The notes under the pieces are model-generated. The model had not been told where the DNA came from, did no database searches, and saw only the letters and a list, made by a program, of their open reading frames with translations. Source: an uncultured Bacteroides sp. (GTDB lineage: Bacteria > Bacteroidota > Bacteroidia > Bacteroidales > Bacteroidaceae). Taken from it: a stretch of 64,000 nt of DNA. Location of the stretch: assembly GCA_947074205.1 (NCBI GenBank), contig CAMTOQ010000013.1:1-64000 (forward strand). The letters are read 5' to 3'. The stretch's first letter is position 1. Each line of letters begins with the position of its first letter. Shown here one piece after another: positions 1-8,536 of this stretch. The position numbers and the translations under genes were made by a program.

Positions 1-1
1 G

Positions 2-538
2 AAAGAGTATGTGGTGACGGTAAACAATCCCGTTACAGAGGAATTTCTTACCCGCATGTCGCAAGGGGTGCCTATCTTAGACCGTGTGACGCGCAAGTGC
101 CAGCTCAGAAAACTATCGAATAACTCCTTCGAGATTATTCTTACTCAAGGGTTGAATAGACAGATTAGACGAATGTGCGAATATTTTGGCTACGAGGTGG
201 TTCGACTGGAGCGCACTAAGATAATGAATATCAAGTTGGGCAACTTGAAGCAAGGCGATTGGCGCGACCTCACAGAGAGTGAATTAGAGGTGTTGTTTGA
301 TATGATTGAAGATTCGGAGAACGAGGAAAAGCCAAAGAAGAAGGCTACTGCAAAATCTCCATCTTCGAGCAAACCAAAAGCTAAGACTCAATCTAGTTCG
401 CCAGCTCCTGCTAGAGGAAAAGCGCGTACATCTTCTCGGCCATCTACTCACTCGGGCAATAGCCGAAGAGGGCAGAGCGGGGCTTCATCGGCTGGTCGTT
501 CTTCCTCATCTAGAGGTGCTTCTAAGAAGCGCAGATAG
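2..538 (+). CDS. rluF: 23S rRNA pseudouridine synthase RluF, 3' part (5' end outside window)
   Basis: RluF makes pseudouridine in 23S rRNA (position 2604 in E. coli). The reading frame is open from the first bases (K-E-Y-V-V-T-V) and has no start codon in the window, so the gene begins upstream; the GTG at 11 in the ORF track is internal. The visible part carries the family C-terminal block: MSQGVPILDRVT, then QGLNRQIRRMCEYFGYEV and WRDLTESEL, which match the E. coli RluF pattern rather than RluB/E. The catalytic Asp lies upstream of the window. After the enzyme domain there is a tail of about 70 residues made almost only of Ser, Lys, Arg, Ala, Pro and Gly. It is basic and disordered, and probably helps RNA binding. 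A terminator hairpin follows at 678-714. Confidence 0.93.
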   Translation, partial: KEYVVTVNNPVTEEFLTRMSQGVPILDRVTRKCQLRKLSNNSFEIILTQGLNRQIRRMCEYFGYEVVRLERTKIMNIKLGNLKQGDWRDLTESELEVLFDMIEDSENEEKPKKKATAKSPSSSKPKAKTQSSSPAPARGKARTSSRPSTHSGNSRRGQSGASSAGRSSSSRGASKKRR

Positions 539-554
539 GCCTAGTTTAGGCTCT

Positions 555-642
555 TTGGTGACCACGCCTACTCACCGTGCTGGCAAGGGCTTGCCTGCTT
601 GGTAGCAAGGGCTACTCACCGCGGTGACCACAGCTAGCCACC
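555..642. repeat. 22-bp modular palindromic repeat array A (4 units)
   Basis: Four head-to-tail units of exactly 22 bp lie between the convergent genes rluF and the histidine kinase (555-576, 577-598, 599-620, 621-642). Each unit reads 2-nt linker, left arm like GGTGAC, 8-nt core, right arm like CTCACC or GCCACC. The cores are CACGCCTA, AAGGGCTT, AAGGGCTA and CACAGCTA. The arms are inverted repeats of each other, so each unit could form a small hairpin or bind a dimer. The same architecture recurs at three other intergenic sites in this window. Confidence 0.85.
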
Positions 643-673
643 AAAAGAGGAATTATAGAGTATAAAATCCTTA

Positions 674-2632
674 TTATAAGGGGTGCGAAAATATAAATCG
701 TGCCCCTTTTTTATAGCTACCATCCACCCATATTTTTCCGCCCATCTTTTCGATTATTTCTCGGCATATAGGTAGTCCAAGTCCTGTTCCTTGTGCAAAC
801 TCGTTTAGCTTCTCGAAGCGCTCGAACACTAACTCTTGCTTTTCGGGTGATATGCCAATGCCGTTATCTGTTACCGAAAAGAGTATCTCTTTGTCTTTTT
901 CGACTTTCTCAAATGTGAGTGTGATGTTACCCGTTTTTGGTGTAAACTTTATGGAGTTGTTTAGTAGATTGGTGATGACTTGTTGAAGCTTTAGAGGATC
1001 GGTGTTGAGCTCCATGCTGCTATACTGATTTTTGAAAGATACCTGTGCCTCGTCGGGGTGCTGGTGATTAATAAGAAGCGTCATGGTGGAGCAAAGTGAC
1101 ACTAGATCGCATTTCTCGTAGACTAGCGGCGATTTATTTGATTCAAGTCTTGACAGATCGAGTACATCATTGATAAGCTGTAGAAGTAGATCGGAATTGG
1201 TCTGTATGATTTTAGCATACTCTTCTTGCTCTTCTTTGGTGTTTTGGTTGTCAACTAATAGACTGCTAAAACCAACAATAGCATTTAATGGAGTGCGCAC
1301 CTCATGGCTAATGTTCGAAACGAAAGCACTTTTCATTTGGCTGGCCTTCTCTGCATTATCTTTCGCTATACGAAGATCCCTTTCCGACTGCATCAACGAT
1401 ATTTTATCTTCCTGTAGCTGTGTGGCTAAAAATTGCAAGTCATTTTTAAGAGATCGCATTCTAAAATAATAATAGCTTGTGATGCAAAGTGCAAGTATAA
1501 GAAGTATAATTATGAATATAATAATCTCGAGCTGGGTTTGATAGGTTTTCCAGAAAGATGGTTTTTTGTTGATTACAATAGAATTCTCCGGTAATATCGT
1601 ATCTTGTAAATCAAACTCAATCAGCTTTTTATTGTCAAATTTGTAGAAGTGCGAAAGAGATGCCAGTTCTTGCTCTATTGGCTTAGAGGTATGAAGTATA
1701 TCGAATATCTTTTGCGCTACATGGGGTGTAATACCATCGTAGTCGGGCACCAAGCCGCCAATAGCCCAGTAGCCAATAGCTGTCGATGTAAGGCTAAATA
1801 CAGGTAGAGTGGGGTTGGATGTTCTAAATATATAGGAAGCATTGTCGTAGAAATACATCAAGTTCTTATCAATACGCCATATGCCCATGAATAATACAGA
1901 ATTCTCAGGTAAGGAAGAAGTTATTTTACTTGCCTCCTCGAGCAGAAACTTGCGTCCATCTATGATTGTTCCTGTTACTTCCGGATGCTTTTCCAGCCAA
2001 GTCGTAAATTGTGCTTGCTGTGCTAGACCGCTATAGGTGTTATCGGAGATTATTGCTATATGGTTTGAATTAGGGAAAAAACTTTTAGCTAATTCGAAAT
2101 TGCCATCTATGTCGTATTCGTAGGCGTAGCAAGCTTTCACATTGCTGTTCTTCATAAGTTCTAAGTAATCGACAGATGTGGGAGTGTAGGTAAGCATATC
2201 CTCTCCTTCGCCTGGAAATGAAAAACCAAACCTAGAAGCAGTTGTACAGATTGCAGGAATACTTTTAATCTGCTCGTTGTTGGAGTATAGGTAACCACTC
2301 CATGCCTCTCCGCCTAATAATAAAAGTAAGGCTATGTCGTCGTGTTTGTTTACTAGTTTCTCGAATGTCTCGACCCATTCGTCGGGGTGACTCAGGGCAA
2401 ATTCATTCATGTTTTCTACAATGATGTCGCAGGTGCCACCAAGATTTGAGTAAATATTGGCACAATTTCGAATGCTTTCATAATTGTATTTAGTGTCAGA
2501 AGAATAGGAAGATATAACTACAATTTTAGAATCATTTGAGGCCTGGAGGCTCTGTGCTAAACCTTTAGAAGTAAAGCAAAAAAAACATAGAGAGAGTAAG
2601 AGAAGAGAGAATATAGTATTATGACTTTTCAC
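674..2632 (-). CDS. Membrane sensor histidine kinase with periplasmic substrate-binding-like domain
   Basis: A two-component sensor kinase of 652 aa. A Sec signal peptide (about residues 1-26, ending in GLAQ) is followed by a periplasmic region of about 340 residues that looks like the periplasmic-binding-protein fold of ABC-type sugar or tryptophan sensors. One membrane helix (roughly 368-390) and a short coiled linker come next. The HisKA box is S-H-E-V-R-T-P with the phospho-acceptor His443, and the HATPase domain has the N box NLLNNSIKFTP and the G boxes DNGIGI and GTGLGLP. There is no receiver domain and no response regulator gene beside it, so the partner is elsewhere. It has its own strong promoter, divergent from the ABC-F gene. 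The ligand cannot be told from sequence. Confidence 0.88.
   Translation of the reverse strand: MKSHNTIFSLLLLSLCFFCFTSKGLAQSLQASNDSKIVVISSYSSDTKYNYESIRNCANIYSNLGGTCDIIVENMNEFALSHPDEWVETFEKLVNKHDDIALLLLLGGEAWSGYLYSNNEQIKSIPAICTTASRFGFSFPGEGEDMLTYTPTSVDYLELMKNSNVKACYAYEYDIDGNFELAKSFFPNSNHIAIISDNTYSGLAQQAQFTTWLEKHPEVTGTIIDGRKFLLEEASKITSSLPENSVLFMGIWRIDKNLMYFYDNASYIFRTSNPTLPVFSLTSTAIGYWAIGGLVPDYDGITPHVAQKIFDILHTSKPIEQELASLSHFYKFDNKKLIEFDLQDTILPENSIVINKKPSFWKTYQTQLEIIIFIIILLILALCITSYYYFRMRSLKNDLQFLATQLQEDKISLMQSERDLRIAKDNAEKASQMKSAFVSNISHEVRTPLNAIVGFSSLLVDNQNTKEEQEEYAKIIQTNSDLLLQLINDVLDLSRLESNKSPLVYEKCDLVSLCSTMTLLINHQHPDEAQVSFKNQYSSMELNTDPLKLQQVITNLLNNSIKFTPKTGNITLTFEKVEKDKEILFSVTDNGIGISPEKQELVFERFEKLNEFAQGTGLGLPICREIIEKMGGKIWVDGSYKKGARFIFSHPL
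678..714 (+). terminator. Intrinsic terminator for rluF, overlapping the histidine kinase 3' end
   Basis: A 10-bp stem AAGGGGTGCG / CGTGCCCCTT (two G-U pairs) with an 11-nt loop is followed by a run of T on the plus strand. It lies inside the last codons of the convergent minus-strand kinase gene, so the same bases serve as coding sequence and terminator. Confidence 0.6.
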
Positions 2633-2658
2633 GACGTTTTTCTTAATGTTTGTTACTG

Positions 2659-2690
2659 CAAATGTACTATTGCTTCTCCTAGCTTACAAA
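2659..2690 (-). promoter_or_regulatory. Bacteroidetes-type promoter of the histidine kinase
   Basis: Read on the minus strand, a TTTG (2690-2687), a 20-bp spacer and TACATTTG (2666-2659) fit the known Bacteroides TTTG / TAnnTTTG promoter. It lies about 27 bp upstream of the kinase start. Confidence 0.65.
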
Positions 2691-2783
2691 CAAATAGCAA
2701 TAAAAAAATGTGTTAGATGCCTTAAACTGAACACATCGTCAGAAATACTAATCAATTGAAAGAATATTTTCTGGCATTATCTC

Positions 2784-2791
2784 TATCTTTG
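2784..2791 (+). promoter_or_regulatory. -7 element of the ABC-F gene, which fixes its start
   Basis: TATCTTTG matches TAnnTTTG. It lies inside the extended ORF that begins with TTG at 2756, so translation most likely starts at ATG 2828, about 30 nt downstream of the expected transcription start. Confidence 0.55.
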
Positions 2792-2827
2792 CACAACTTT
2801 ATTATAAATAAGCTTTTAAAACTCAAT

Positions 2828-4783
2828 ATGATATCAGTTGAAAATCTGAAAGTGGAATTCAATGCTACTCCGCTTTTCGAAGATGTTTCCTATGTAATTA
2901 ATAAAAAAGATCGCATAGCACTTGTAGGTAAAAATGGTGCCGGCAAATCGACTATGCTTAAGATATTAGCTGGCGAGCAATCGCCTACCGGAGGCAATGT
3001 GTCAATGCCACGCGATGTGACCATAGGCTACTTACCACAGGTGATGAAGCTGGCCGACAATCGCACTGTGATGCAAGAAGCCGAGCTTGCTTTCGAGCAT
3101 ATCTTCCAGTTGCAAGCCGATTTGGATAGAATGAATCAGCAACTTGCCGACCGTACCGATTATGAATCGGAGGAATACCACAAACTGATAGATCGATTTA
3201 CCCACGAAAACGATCGTTTCTTGATGATGGGAGGTACCAACTTCCAGGCAGAGATAGAGCGCACACTGATGGGCTTAGGATTCAGCCGTGCCGATTTCGA
3301 TCGACCAACATCCGAGTTTTCGGGAGGATGGCGTATGCGTATTGAGTTGGCTAAACTATTGCTTCGCCGACCCGATGTGCTGCTGCTCGATGAGCCTACC
3401 AATCACCTTGATATTGAGAGTATTCAGTGGCTGGAAAACTTCTTGTCTACACGTGCCAATGCAGTGGTGTTGGTGAGCCACGACCGTGCTTTCTTAAACA
3501 ATGTCACTACGCGCACCATCGAAATCACTTGTGGGCAAATCTACGACTATCGTGTGAAATACGATGATTTTGTAGAGTTGCGTAAGGAGCGTCGCGAGCA
3601 ACAGCTTCGAGCTTTCGAGAATCAGCAAAAACAGATAGAAGATACTGAAGCATTTATCGAACGTTTCCGCTATCAAGCTACTAAAGCTGTGCAGGTGCAG
3701 AGCCGCATCAAGCAGTTAGAGAAGATCAACCGTATTGAGGTGGATGAAGAAGACAACTCGGCGCTGCGCCTTAAGTTTGTTTGCTCTAGTAGAAGCGGTA
3801 GCTATCCTGTTATTTGTGAAGATGTAAGGAAAGATTATGGTTCGCACACTGTTTTCGACAAGGTCAACCTAACGATTAATCGTGGAGAGAAAGTGGCCTT
3901 TGTAGGTAAGAATGGCGAAGGAAAGTCCACCTTGGTGAAATGTATCATGGACGAGATTGTGGACTATGCCGGCAAGTTAACGCTAGGCCACAATGTGCAG
4001 ATAGGTTATTTCGCACAAAATCAGGCACAGATGTTGGACGGAGAAATTACGGTGTTCGACACGATAGACCGCGTGGCTACAGGCGAAATTCGTTTGAAAA
4101 TTCGCGATATACTAGGAGCCTTTATGTTTGGTGGCGAAGCTTCCGATAAAAAAGTGAAGGTGCTTTCGGGTGGAGAGCGCACGCGTTTGGCTATGATTAA
4201 ACTCTTGCTCGAACCGGTGAACTTCCTGATTCTGGATGAGCCTACCAACCACCTTGATATGCGTTCTAAAGATATTCTGAAAGATGCAATCCGAGAATTT
4301 GATGGTACGGTGATAATTGTTAGTCACGACCGTGATTTTCTTGATGGACTAGCGACTAAAGTATATGAATTTGGCGGTGGTGTGGTAAAAGAGCACCTTT
4401 GCGGTGTGTACGAGTTTCTACAGAAAAAGCAGATTGATAGCCTCAATCAGTTGCAGAAACCCGACGGACTATCGATATCGCCGACGACTGCTAAAAATGA
4501 TGCCTCTCCCGAAAAGATACAATCGGAGGGCAAGCTCTCGTATGAAGCGCAGAAGGAACTGAACAAACGCATTAAGCGTTTGGAAAAGCAGGTGGCCGAA
4601 TGCGAAGCTGATATAGAGAAGATTGAGACCGAGGTGTCTGCAGTAGAAGAGAAAATGACTACCCCTGAAGGGGCTGCCGATATGTCGCTCTACGAGCAGC
4701 ATCAACAGTTGAAGAAGAAACTTGATGACACAGTAGAGCGTTGGGAAGAATGCTCTATGGAACTAGAAGAGATTAAAAACTGA
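2828..4783 (+). CDS. ABC-F family ATPase (ribosome-associated, Uup/EttA-like)
   Basis: A soluble twin-ABC protein of the ABC-F family, 651 aa from ATG 2828. The TTG start in the ORF track adds 24 residues, but the promoter lies inside them. Two ATP-binding domains each carry a Walker A (GKNGAGKST and GKNGEGKST), an ABC signature (FSGGWRMR and LSGGERTR) and a Walker B followed by DEPTNHLD, which is the ABC-F hallmark. There are no membrane segments. The linker between the domains is charged and helical, as in the family's P-site tRNA-interacting arm. The last 90 residues form a Lys/Glu-rich coiled coil like the C-terminal domain of Uup. Family members bind the ribosome and resolve stalled states; some give antibiotic resistance, but nothing here points to that. 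The M13 peptidase follows after 25 bp and is probably co-transcribed. Confidence 0.92.
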   Translation: MISVENLKVEFNATPLFEDVSYVINKKDRIALVGKNGAGKSTMLKILAGEQSPTGGNVSMPRDVTIGYLPQVMKLADNRTVMQEAELAFEHIFQLQADLDRMNQQLADRTDYESEEYHKLIDRFTHENDRFLMMGGTNFQAEIERTLMGLGFSRADFDRPTSEFSGGWRMRIELAKLLLRRPDVLLLDEPTNHLDIESIQWLENFLSTRANAVVLVSHDRAFLNNVTTRTIEITCGQIYDYRVKYDDFVELRKERREQQLRAFENQQKQIEDTEAFIERFRYQATKAVQVQSRIKQLEKINRIEVDEEDNSALRLKFVCSSRSGSYPVICEDVRKDYGSHTVFDKVNLTINRGEKVAFVGKNGEGKSTLVKCIMDEIVDYAGKLTLGHNVQIGYFAQNQAQMLDGEITVFDTIDRVATGEIRLKIRDILGAFMFGGEASDKKVKVLSGGERTRLAMIKLLLEPVNFLILDEPTNHLDMRSKDILKDAIREFDGTVIIVSHDRDFLDGLATKVYEFGGGVVKEHLCGVYEFLQKKQIDSLNQLQKPDGLSISPTTAKNDASPEKIQSEGKLSYEAQKELNKRIKRLEKQVAECEADIEKIETEVSAVEEKMTTPEGAADMSLYEQHQQLKKKLDDTVERWEECSMELEEIKN

Positions 4784-4808
4784 GATATCTCAGAAAACTA
4801 CTAAGAAT

Positions 4809-6845
4809 ATGAAATTAACAAAGTATTTATCAATTATTGCCGTTTGTACAATGACAGCATCTTGCAACAGCAGCAAACAGCAGGCCGTACTGACATCGGG
4901 TATCGACCTAGCTAACCTCGATACTACCGTGGTAGTAGGTGACAACTTCTATAACTATGCCACAGGTGGATGGCAAGCACAACATCCGCTGACGGAGGAA
5001 TACTCTCGTTTTGGATCGTTCGATCTTTTACGTGAGAACAATCGTGAGCAACTGCGCCAAATGATTGAGCAGATTGCATCGGGTAGCCACAATCAAGGCA
5101 CTGTGCCCCAGAAGATTGGCGACTTGTACAACATCGCCATGAATGAAAATAAACTCAATAGCGAAGGTGTGGCACCTATACAGGCTGAACTAGATGCTAT
5201 CGCTCAACTAAAAAGCAATGATGAAATCTATGCTTTGTTGGCTCGCTTGCAACGCAAGGGCATCAACCCTTTCTTTGTGCTTTATGTGAGTGCCGACAAT
5301 ATGAATAGCGACATGAACATGGTGCATACTTATCAAGCCGGATTGGGACTAGGCGAACGCGACTACTACCTAAAAAATGATGAGGCTATGACCAAAATCA
5401 GAGACGCTTACAAAGTGCATATTGAAAAAATGTTCTTGTTGGCCGGTTACGATAAGGCTCAAGCTCGCCAGGGTATGGAAGCTGTGATGCGCATCGAAAC
5501 TCGTATCGCAGAGGCTTCACGCTCTAATACGGAGCTTCGCGATCCTCGCGCTAATTTCAACCGTCGTTCTGCCGAAGAGTTGGCAACTGAATATCCATCA
5601 TTCCAATGGGCTCCTTATTTTACTGAAATAGGCCTTGATGGACTTAACGAAATCAGTATCGGACAACCTGCACAGATGCAAGAGGTGGCTAATATCATTG
5701 CTACTGCACCTTTGGATGATCAGAAAGCTTATTTGCAGTGGAATGTTATCAACGAAGCTGCCGGCTATTTGAGTGACGACTTCGTGAATCAAAACTTCGA
5801 CTTCTACGGCAAGACCTTGTCGGGTAAGCAAGAGTTGCAACCTCGTTGGAAAAGAGCAGTAGCTACTGTCGATGGTGCACTAGGCGAAGCTGTTGGTCAA
5901 ATGTATGTTGAGGAGTATTTCCCACCTGCAGCTAAAACACGTATGGTAGAGCTGGTAGGCAATCTGCAAACAGCTCTTGGCGAACGTATTCAAGCCTTGG
6001 AATGGATGAGCGATGAGACAAAAACCAAAGCGATGGAGAAATTGGCTACATTCCATGTTAAAGTGGGCTATCCTGATAAATGGAAAGACTACAGCACTTT
6101 GCAAATCGAAAACGATAGCTATTGGGGCAACATAGAGCGCGCTTCTCTTTGGGCATTCCAAGAAATGATTGACAAAGCCGGAAAGCCTGTTGATAAAGAT
6201 GAGTGGCACATGAACCCTCAAACAGTAAATGCTTACTACAACCCTACAACTAACGAAATTTGCTTCCCTGCAGGTATTCTTCAATATCCATTCTTCGATA
6301 TGAATGCTGATGATGCTTTCAACTATGGTGCTATTGGGGTAGTAATTGGTCACGAAATGACACACGGCTTCGACGATATGGGTCGCCAATTCGATAAAGA
6401 TGGTAACCTTAACGATTGGTGGACAGAAGAAGACTCGAAGAAATTTGATGAACGCACTAAAGGTTTAGTGACTTACTTCGATGCGATAGAAGTACTTCCT
6501 GGAACAAACGCTAACGGTAAATTTACTTTGGGCGAAAACATTGCCGACCAAGGCGGATTGAATGTATCTTATCAAGCATTGCAAAACGCAATGGCTAAGA
6601 AGCCATTGGGCGATGCAGACGGTTTTACTCCGGCACAACGCTTCTACTTGGCTTATGCTAACCTATGGGCAGGTAATGTTCGCGATGAAGAAATATTGCG
6701 TTTGACACAAATGGACGAGCACTCGCTTGGCCGCTGGCGTGTGAATGGCGCATTGCCACATGTCACTGCTTGGTACGAAGCTTTTGGTATTGATGAAAAT
6801 GCACCAATGTACTTGCCAAAAGAAGAGCGAGTGACGATCTGGTAA
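4809..6845 (+). CDS. M13 family zinc metallopeptidase, lipoprotein (PepO/neprilysin-like)
   Basis: An envelope endopeptidase of 678 aa. The N-terminus is a lipoprotein signal (MKLTKYLSIIAVCTMTASC), so the mature protein is lipid-anchored on the periplasmic or outer-membrane side. It has the N-terminal M13 helical domain and then the catalytic domain: NAYYNPTTNEI substrate-binding segment, zinc motif H-E-M-T-H at residues 515-519 with catalytic Glu516, and third zinc ligand Glu576 in GENIADQGG. The C-terminal W motif is present as ITVW-like VTIW. Its length is typical of the family. M13 enzymes cut short peptides of less than about 40 residues, which suggests peptide scavenging. A strong terminator follows. 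Confidence 0.95.
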   Translation: MKLTKYLSIIAVCTMTASCNSSKQQAVLTSGIDLANLDTTVVVGDNFYNYATGGWQAQHPLTEEYSRFGSFDLLRENNREQLRQMIEQIASGSHNQGTVPQKIGDLYNIAMNENKLNSEGVAPIQAELDAIAQLKSNDEIYALLARLQRKGINPFFVLYVSADNMNSDMNMVHTYQAGLGLGERDYYLKNDEAMTKIRDAYKVHIEKMFLLAGYDKAQARQGMEAVMRIETRIAEASRSNTELRDPRANFNRRSAEELATEYPSFQWAPYFTEIGLDGLNEISIGQPAQMQEVANIIATAPLDDQKAYLQWNVINEAAGYLSDDFVNQNFDFYGKTLSGKQELQPRWKRAVATVDGALGEAVGQMYVEEYFPPAAKTRMVELVGNLQTALGERIQALEWMSDETKTKAMEKLATFHVKVGYPDKWKDYSTLQIENDSYWGNIERASLWAFQEMIDKAGKPVDKDEWHMNPQTVNAYYNPTTNEICFPAGILQYPFFDMNADDAFNYGAIGVVIGHEMTHGFDDMGRQFDKDGNLNDWWTEEDSKKFDERTKGLVTYFDAIEVLPGTNANGKFTLGENIADQGGLNVSYQALQNAMAKKPLGDADGFTPAQRFYLAYANLWAGNVRDEEILRLTQMDEHSLGRWRVNGALPHVTAWYEAFGIDENAPMYLPKEERVTIW

Positions 6846-6878
6846 ACAGCAAATTGTTAGCAAAACCGAATAAAACAC

Positions 6879-6918
6879 AAAACACTGATTCAAAACTATC
6901 TGAATCAGTGTTTTTTTT
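6879..6918 (+). terminator. Intrinsic terminator after the M13 peptidase
   Basis: A perfect 12-bp stem AACACTGATTCA / TGAATCAGTGTT with an 8-nt loop runs into eight T residues. Confidence 0.9.
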
Positions 6919-6965
6919 ATGTTATTTCACAGCAAAAATATAGGTAACCTAAGCTATTATTTTTG

Positions 6966-6973
6966 TAACTTTG
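6966..6973 (+). promoter_or_regulatory. -7 element upstream of purH
   Basis: TAACTTTG fits TAnnTTTG and lies 32 bp before the purH start, just after the preceding terminator. I see no clear TTTG at the -33 position. Confidence 0.45.
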
Positions 6974-7004
6974 CCCGCCTATAAACATATTTATTGCAAA
7001 ACTT

Positions 7005-8528
7005 ATGTCAGAGTTGAAGAAAATAAAGACCGCACTAGTATCAGTGTTTCATAAAGAAGGTTTGGATGAGATTATTACCAAGCTTCATGCAGATGGTGTA
7101 GAGTTCCTGTCTACAGGTGGAACTCGTCAGTTTATTGAATCCCTAGGCTACCCTTGTAAGGCTGTTGAAGATCTTACTTCATATCCATCAATTCTTGGTG
7201 GCCGTGTGAAAACGCTTCATCCAAAAGTATTTGGTGGTATCCTATGCCGTAGAGGTCTTGAACAAGACTTGGAGCAGATTGCAACTTATGAAATTCCTGA
7301 GATAGACCTAGTGATTGTCGATCTTTATCCTTTTGAAAACACAGTGGCTTCGGGTGCAGAAGAACCAGCTATTATCGAGAAGATCGATATCGGTGGTATC
7401 TCATTGATTCGTGCTGCTGCTAAAAACTTCAACGATGTGGTGATTGTGGCTTCTCAAGCTCAATACAAACCACTTTACGATATGTTGGTGGAACATGGTG
7501 CAGCTACTACACGCGAAGAGCGTCGTTGGTTTGCCAAAGAGGCTTTCTCTGTATCTTCTCACTATGACTCGGCTATCTTCAACTACTTCGATGCAGAAGA
7601 AGGTACTTCGTTCCGTTCAAGTGTAGGTACACCAAAAGCACTTCGCTATGGTGAAAACCCACACCAAAAGGGACAATTCTTTGGTGATCTTGAAGCAATG
7701 TTCGACCAAGTTCACGGCAAAGAAATCTCTTACAACAATCTTCTAGATATCAATGCAGCAGTAGACTTGATCGACGAGTTCGAAGAAGTGACTTTTGCAA
7801 TATTGAAACATAACAATGCTTGCGGTTTGGCATCTCGCCCTTCTGTGCTCGAAGCTTGGAAAGCAGCTCTTGCTGGTGACCCTGTTTCTGCATTTGGTGG
7901 TGTGTTGGTGACCAATGCAGTTATCGACAAAGAAACTGCAGAAGAAATCAACAACTTGTTCTTCGAAGTAATTATCGCTCCCGATTACGATGTGGAAGCG
8001 CTTCAAGTACTTGGTCAGAAGAAAAACCGTATCATCCTAGTTCGCAAGGATGTGAAATTGCCTAAAAAGCAATACCGCTCACTGCTAAACGGTGTGTTGG
8101 TACAAGATCGTGACTTGAATATCGAAACTACTGCCGACTTGAAGGTGGCTACAGACAAAGCCCCTACTCCTGAGGAAGTAGAAGATCTATTGTTCGCAAA
8201 CAAGATTGTGAAGAATAGCAAGTCTAACGCAATTGTGCTAGCTAAAAATAAACAGCTTCTTGCAAGTGGTGTGGGACAAACATCGCGTGTAGACGCTTTG
8301 AAACACGCTATCGAAAAAGCGCACTCGTTTGGCTTCTCTCTCGAAGATGCTGTAATGGCTTCTGATGCTTTCTTCCCTTTCCCCGACTGCGTTGAAATTG
8401 CAGGCAATGAGGGTGTGAAAGCTGTTATTCAACCTGGTGGATCTGTGAAAGATCAACTGACATTTGACTATTGCAACGAGCACGATATTGCCATGGTAAC
8501 TACTGGCATTCGTCACTTTAAACATTAA
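7005..8528 (+). CDS. purH: Bifunctional AICAR formyltransferase / IMP cyclohydrolase
   Basis: Catalyses the last two steps of de novo IMP synthesis: formylation of AICAR with 10-formyl-THF, then ring closure. The 507-aa length is typical. The N-terminal MGS-like IMP cyclohydrolase domain has STGGTRQFIESLG and YPFENTVA. The C-terminal formyltransferase domain has LRYGENPHQ, the KHNNACG segment that supplies the catalytic Lys-His, SDAFFPFPD and IQPGGSVKD. It starts after its own promoter and is followed after only 8 bp by mreB, so nucleotide synthesis and cell-shape genes probably share a transcript, an order often seen in Bacteroides. Confidence 0.97.
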   Translation: MSELKKIKTALVSVFHKEGLDEIITKLHADGVEFLSTGGTRQFIESLGYPCKAVEDLTSYPSILGGRVKTLHPKVFGGILCRRGLEQDLEQIATYEIPEIDLVIVDLYPFENTVASGAEEPAIIEKIDIGGISLIRAAAKNFNDVVIVASQAQYKPLYDMLVEHGAATTREERRWFAKEAFSVSSHYDSAIFNYFDAEEGTSFRSSVGTPKALRYGENPHQKGQFFGDLEAMFDQVHGKEISYNNLLDINAAVDLIDEFEEVTFAILKHNNACGLASRPSVLEAWKAALAGDPVSAFGGVLVTNAVIDKETAEEINNLFFEVIIAPDYDVEALQVLGQKKNRIILVRKDVKLPKKQYRSLLNGVLVQDRDLNIETTADLKVATDKAPTPEEVEDLLFANKIVKNSKSNAIVLAKNKQLLASGVGQTSRVDALKHAIEKAHSFGFSLEDAVMASDAFFPFPDCVEIAGNEGVKAVIQPGGSVKDQLTFDYCNEHDIAMVTTGIRHFKH

Positions 8529-8536
8529 TAATAAGA

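Noticed and set aside
555-642. CRISPR array as an explanation of the 22-bp repeats
   Set aside because: Units are contiguous without unique spacers, are degenerate, and no cas genes are present.
2756-2827. Extended N-terminus of the ABC-F protein from TTG 2756
   Set aside because: The -7 promoter element lies inside this stretch and the family alignment begins at MISVENL.
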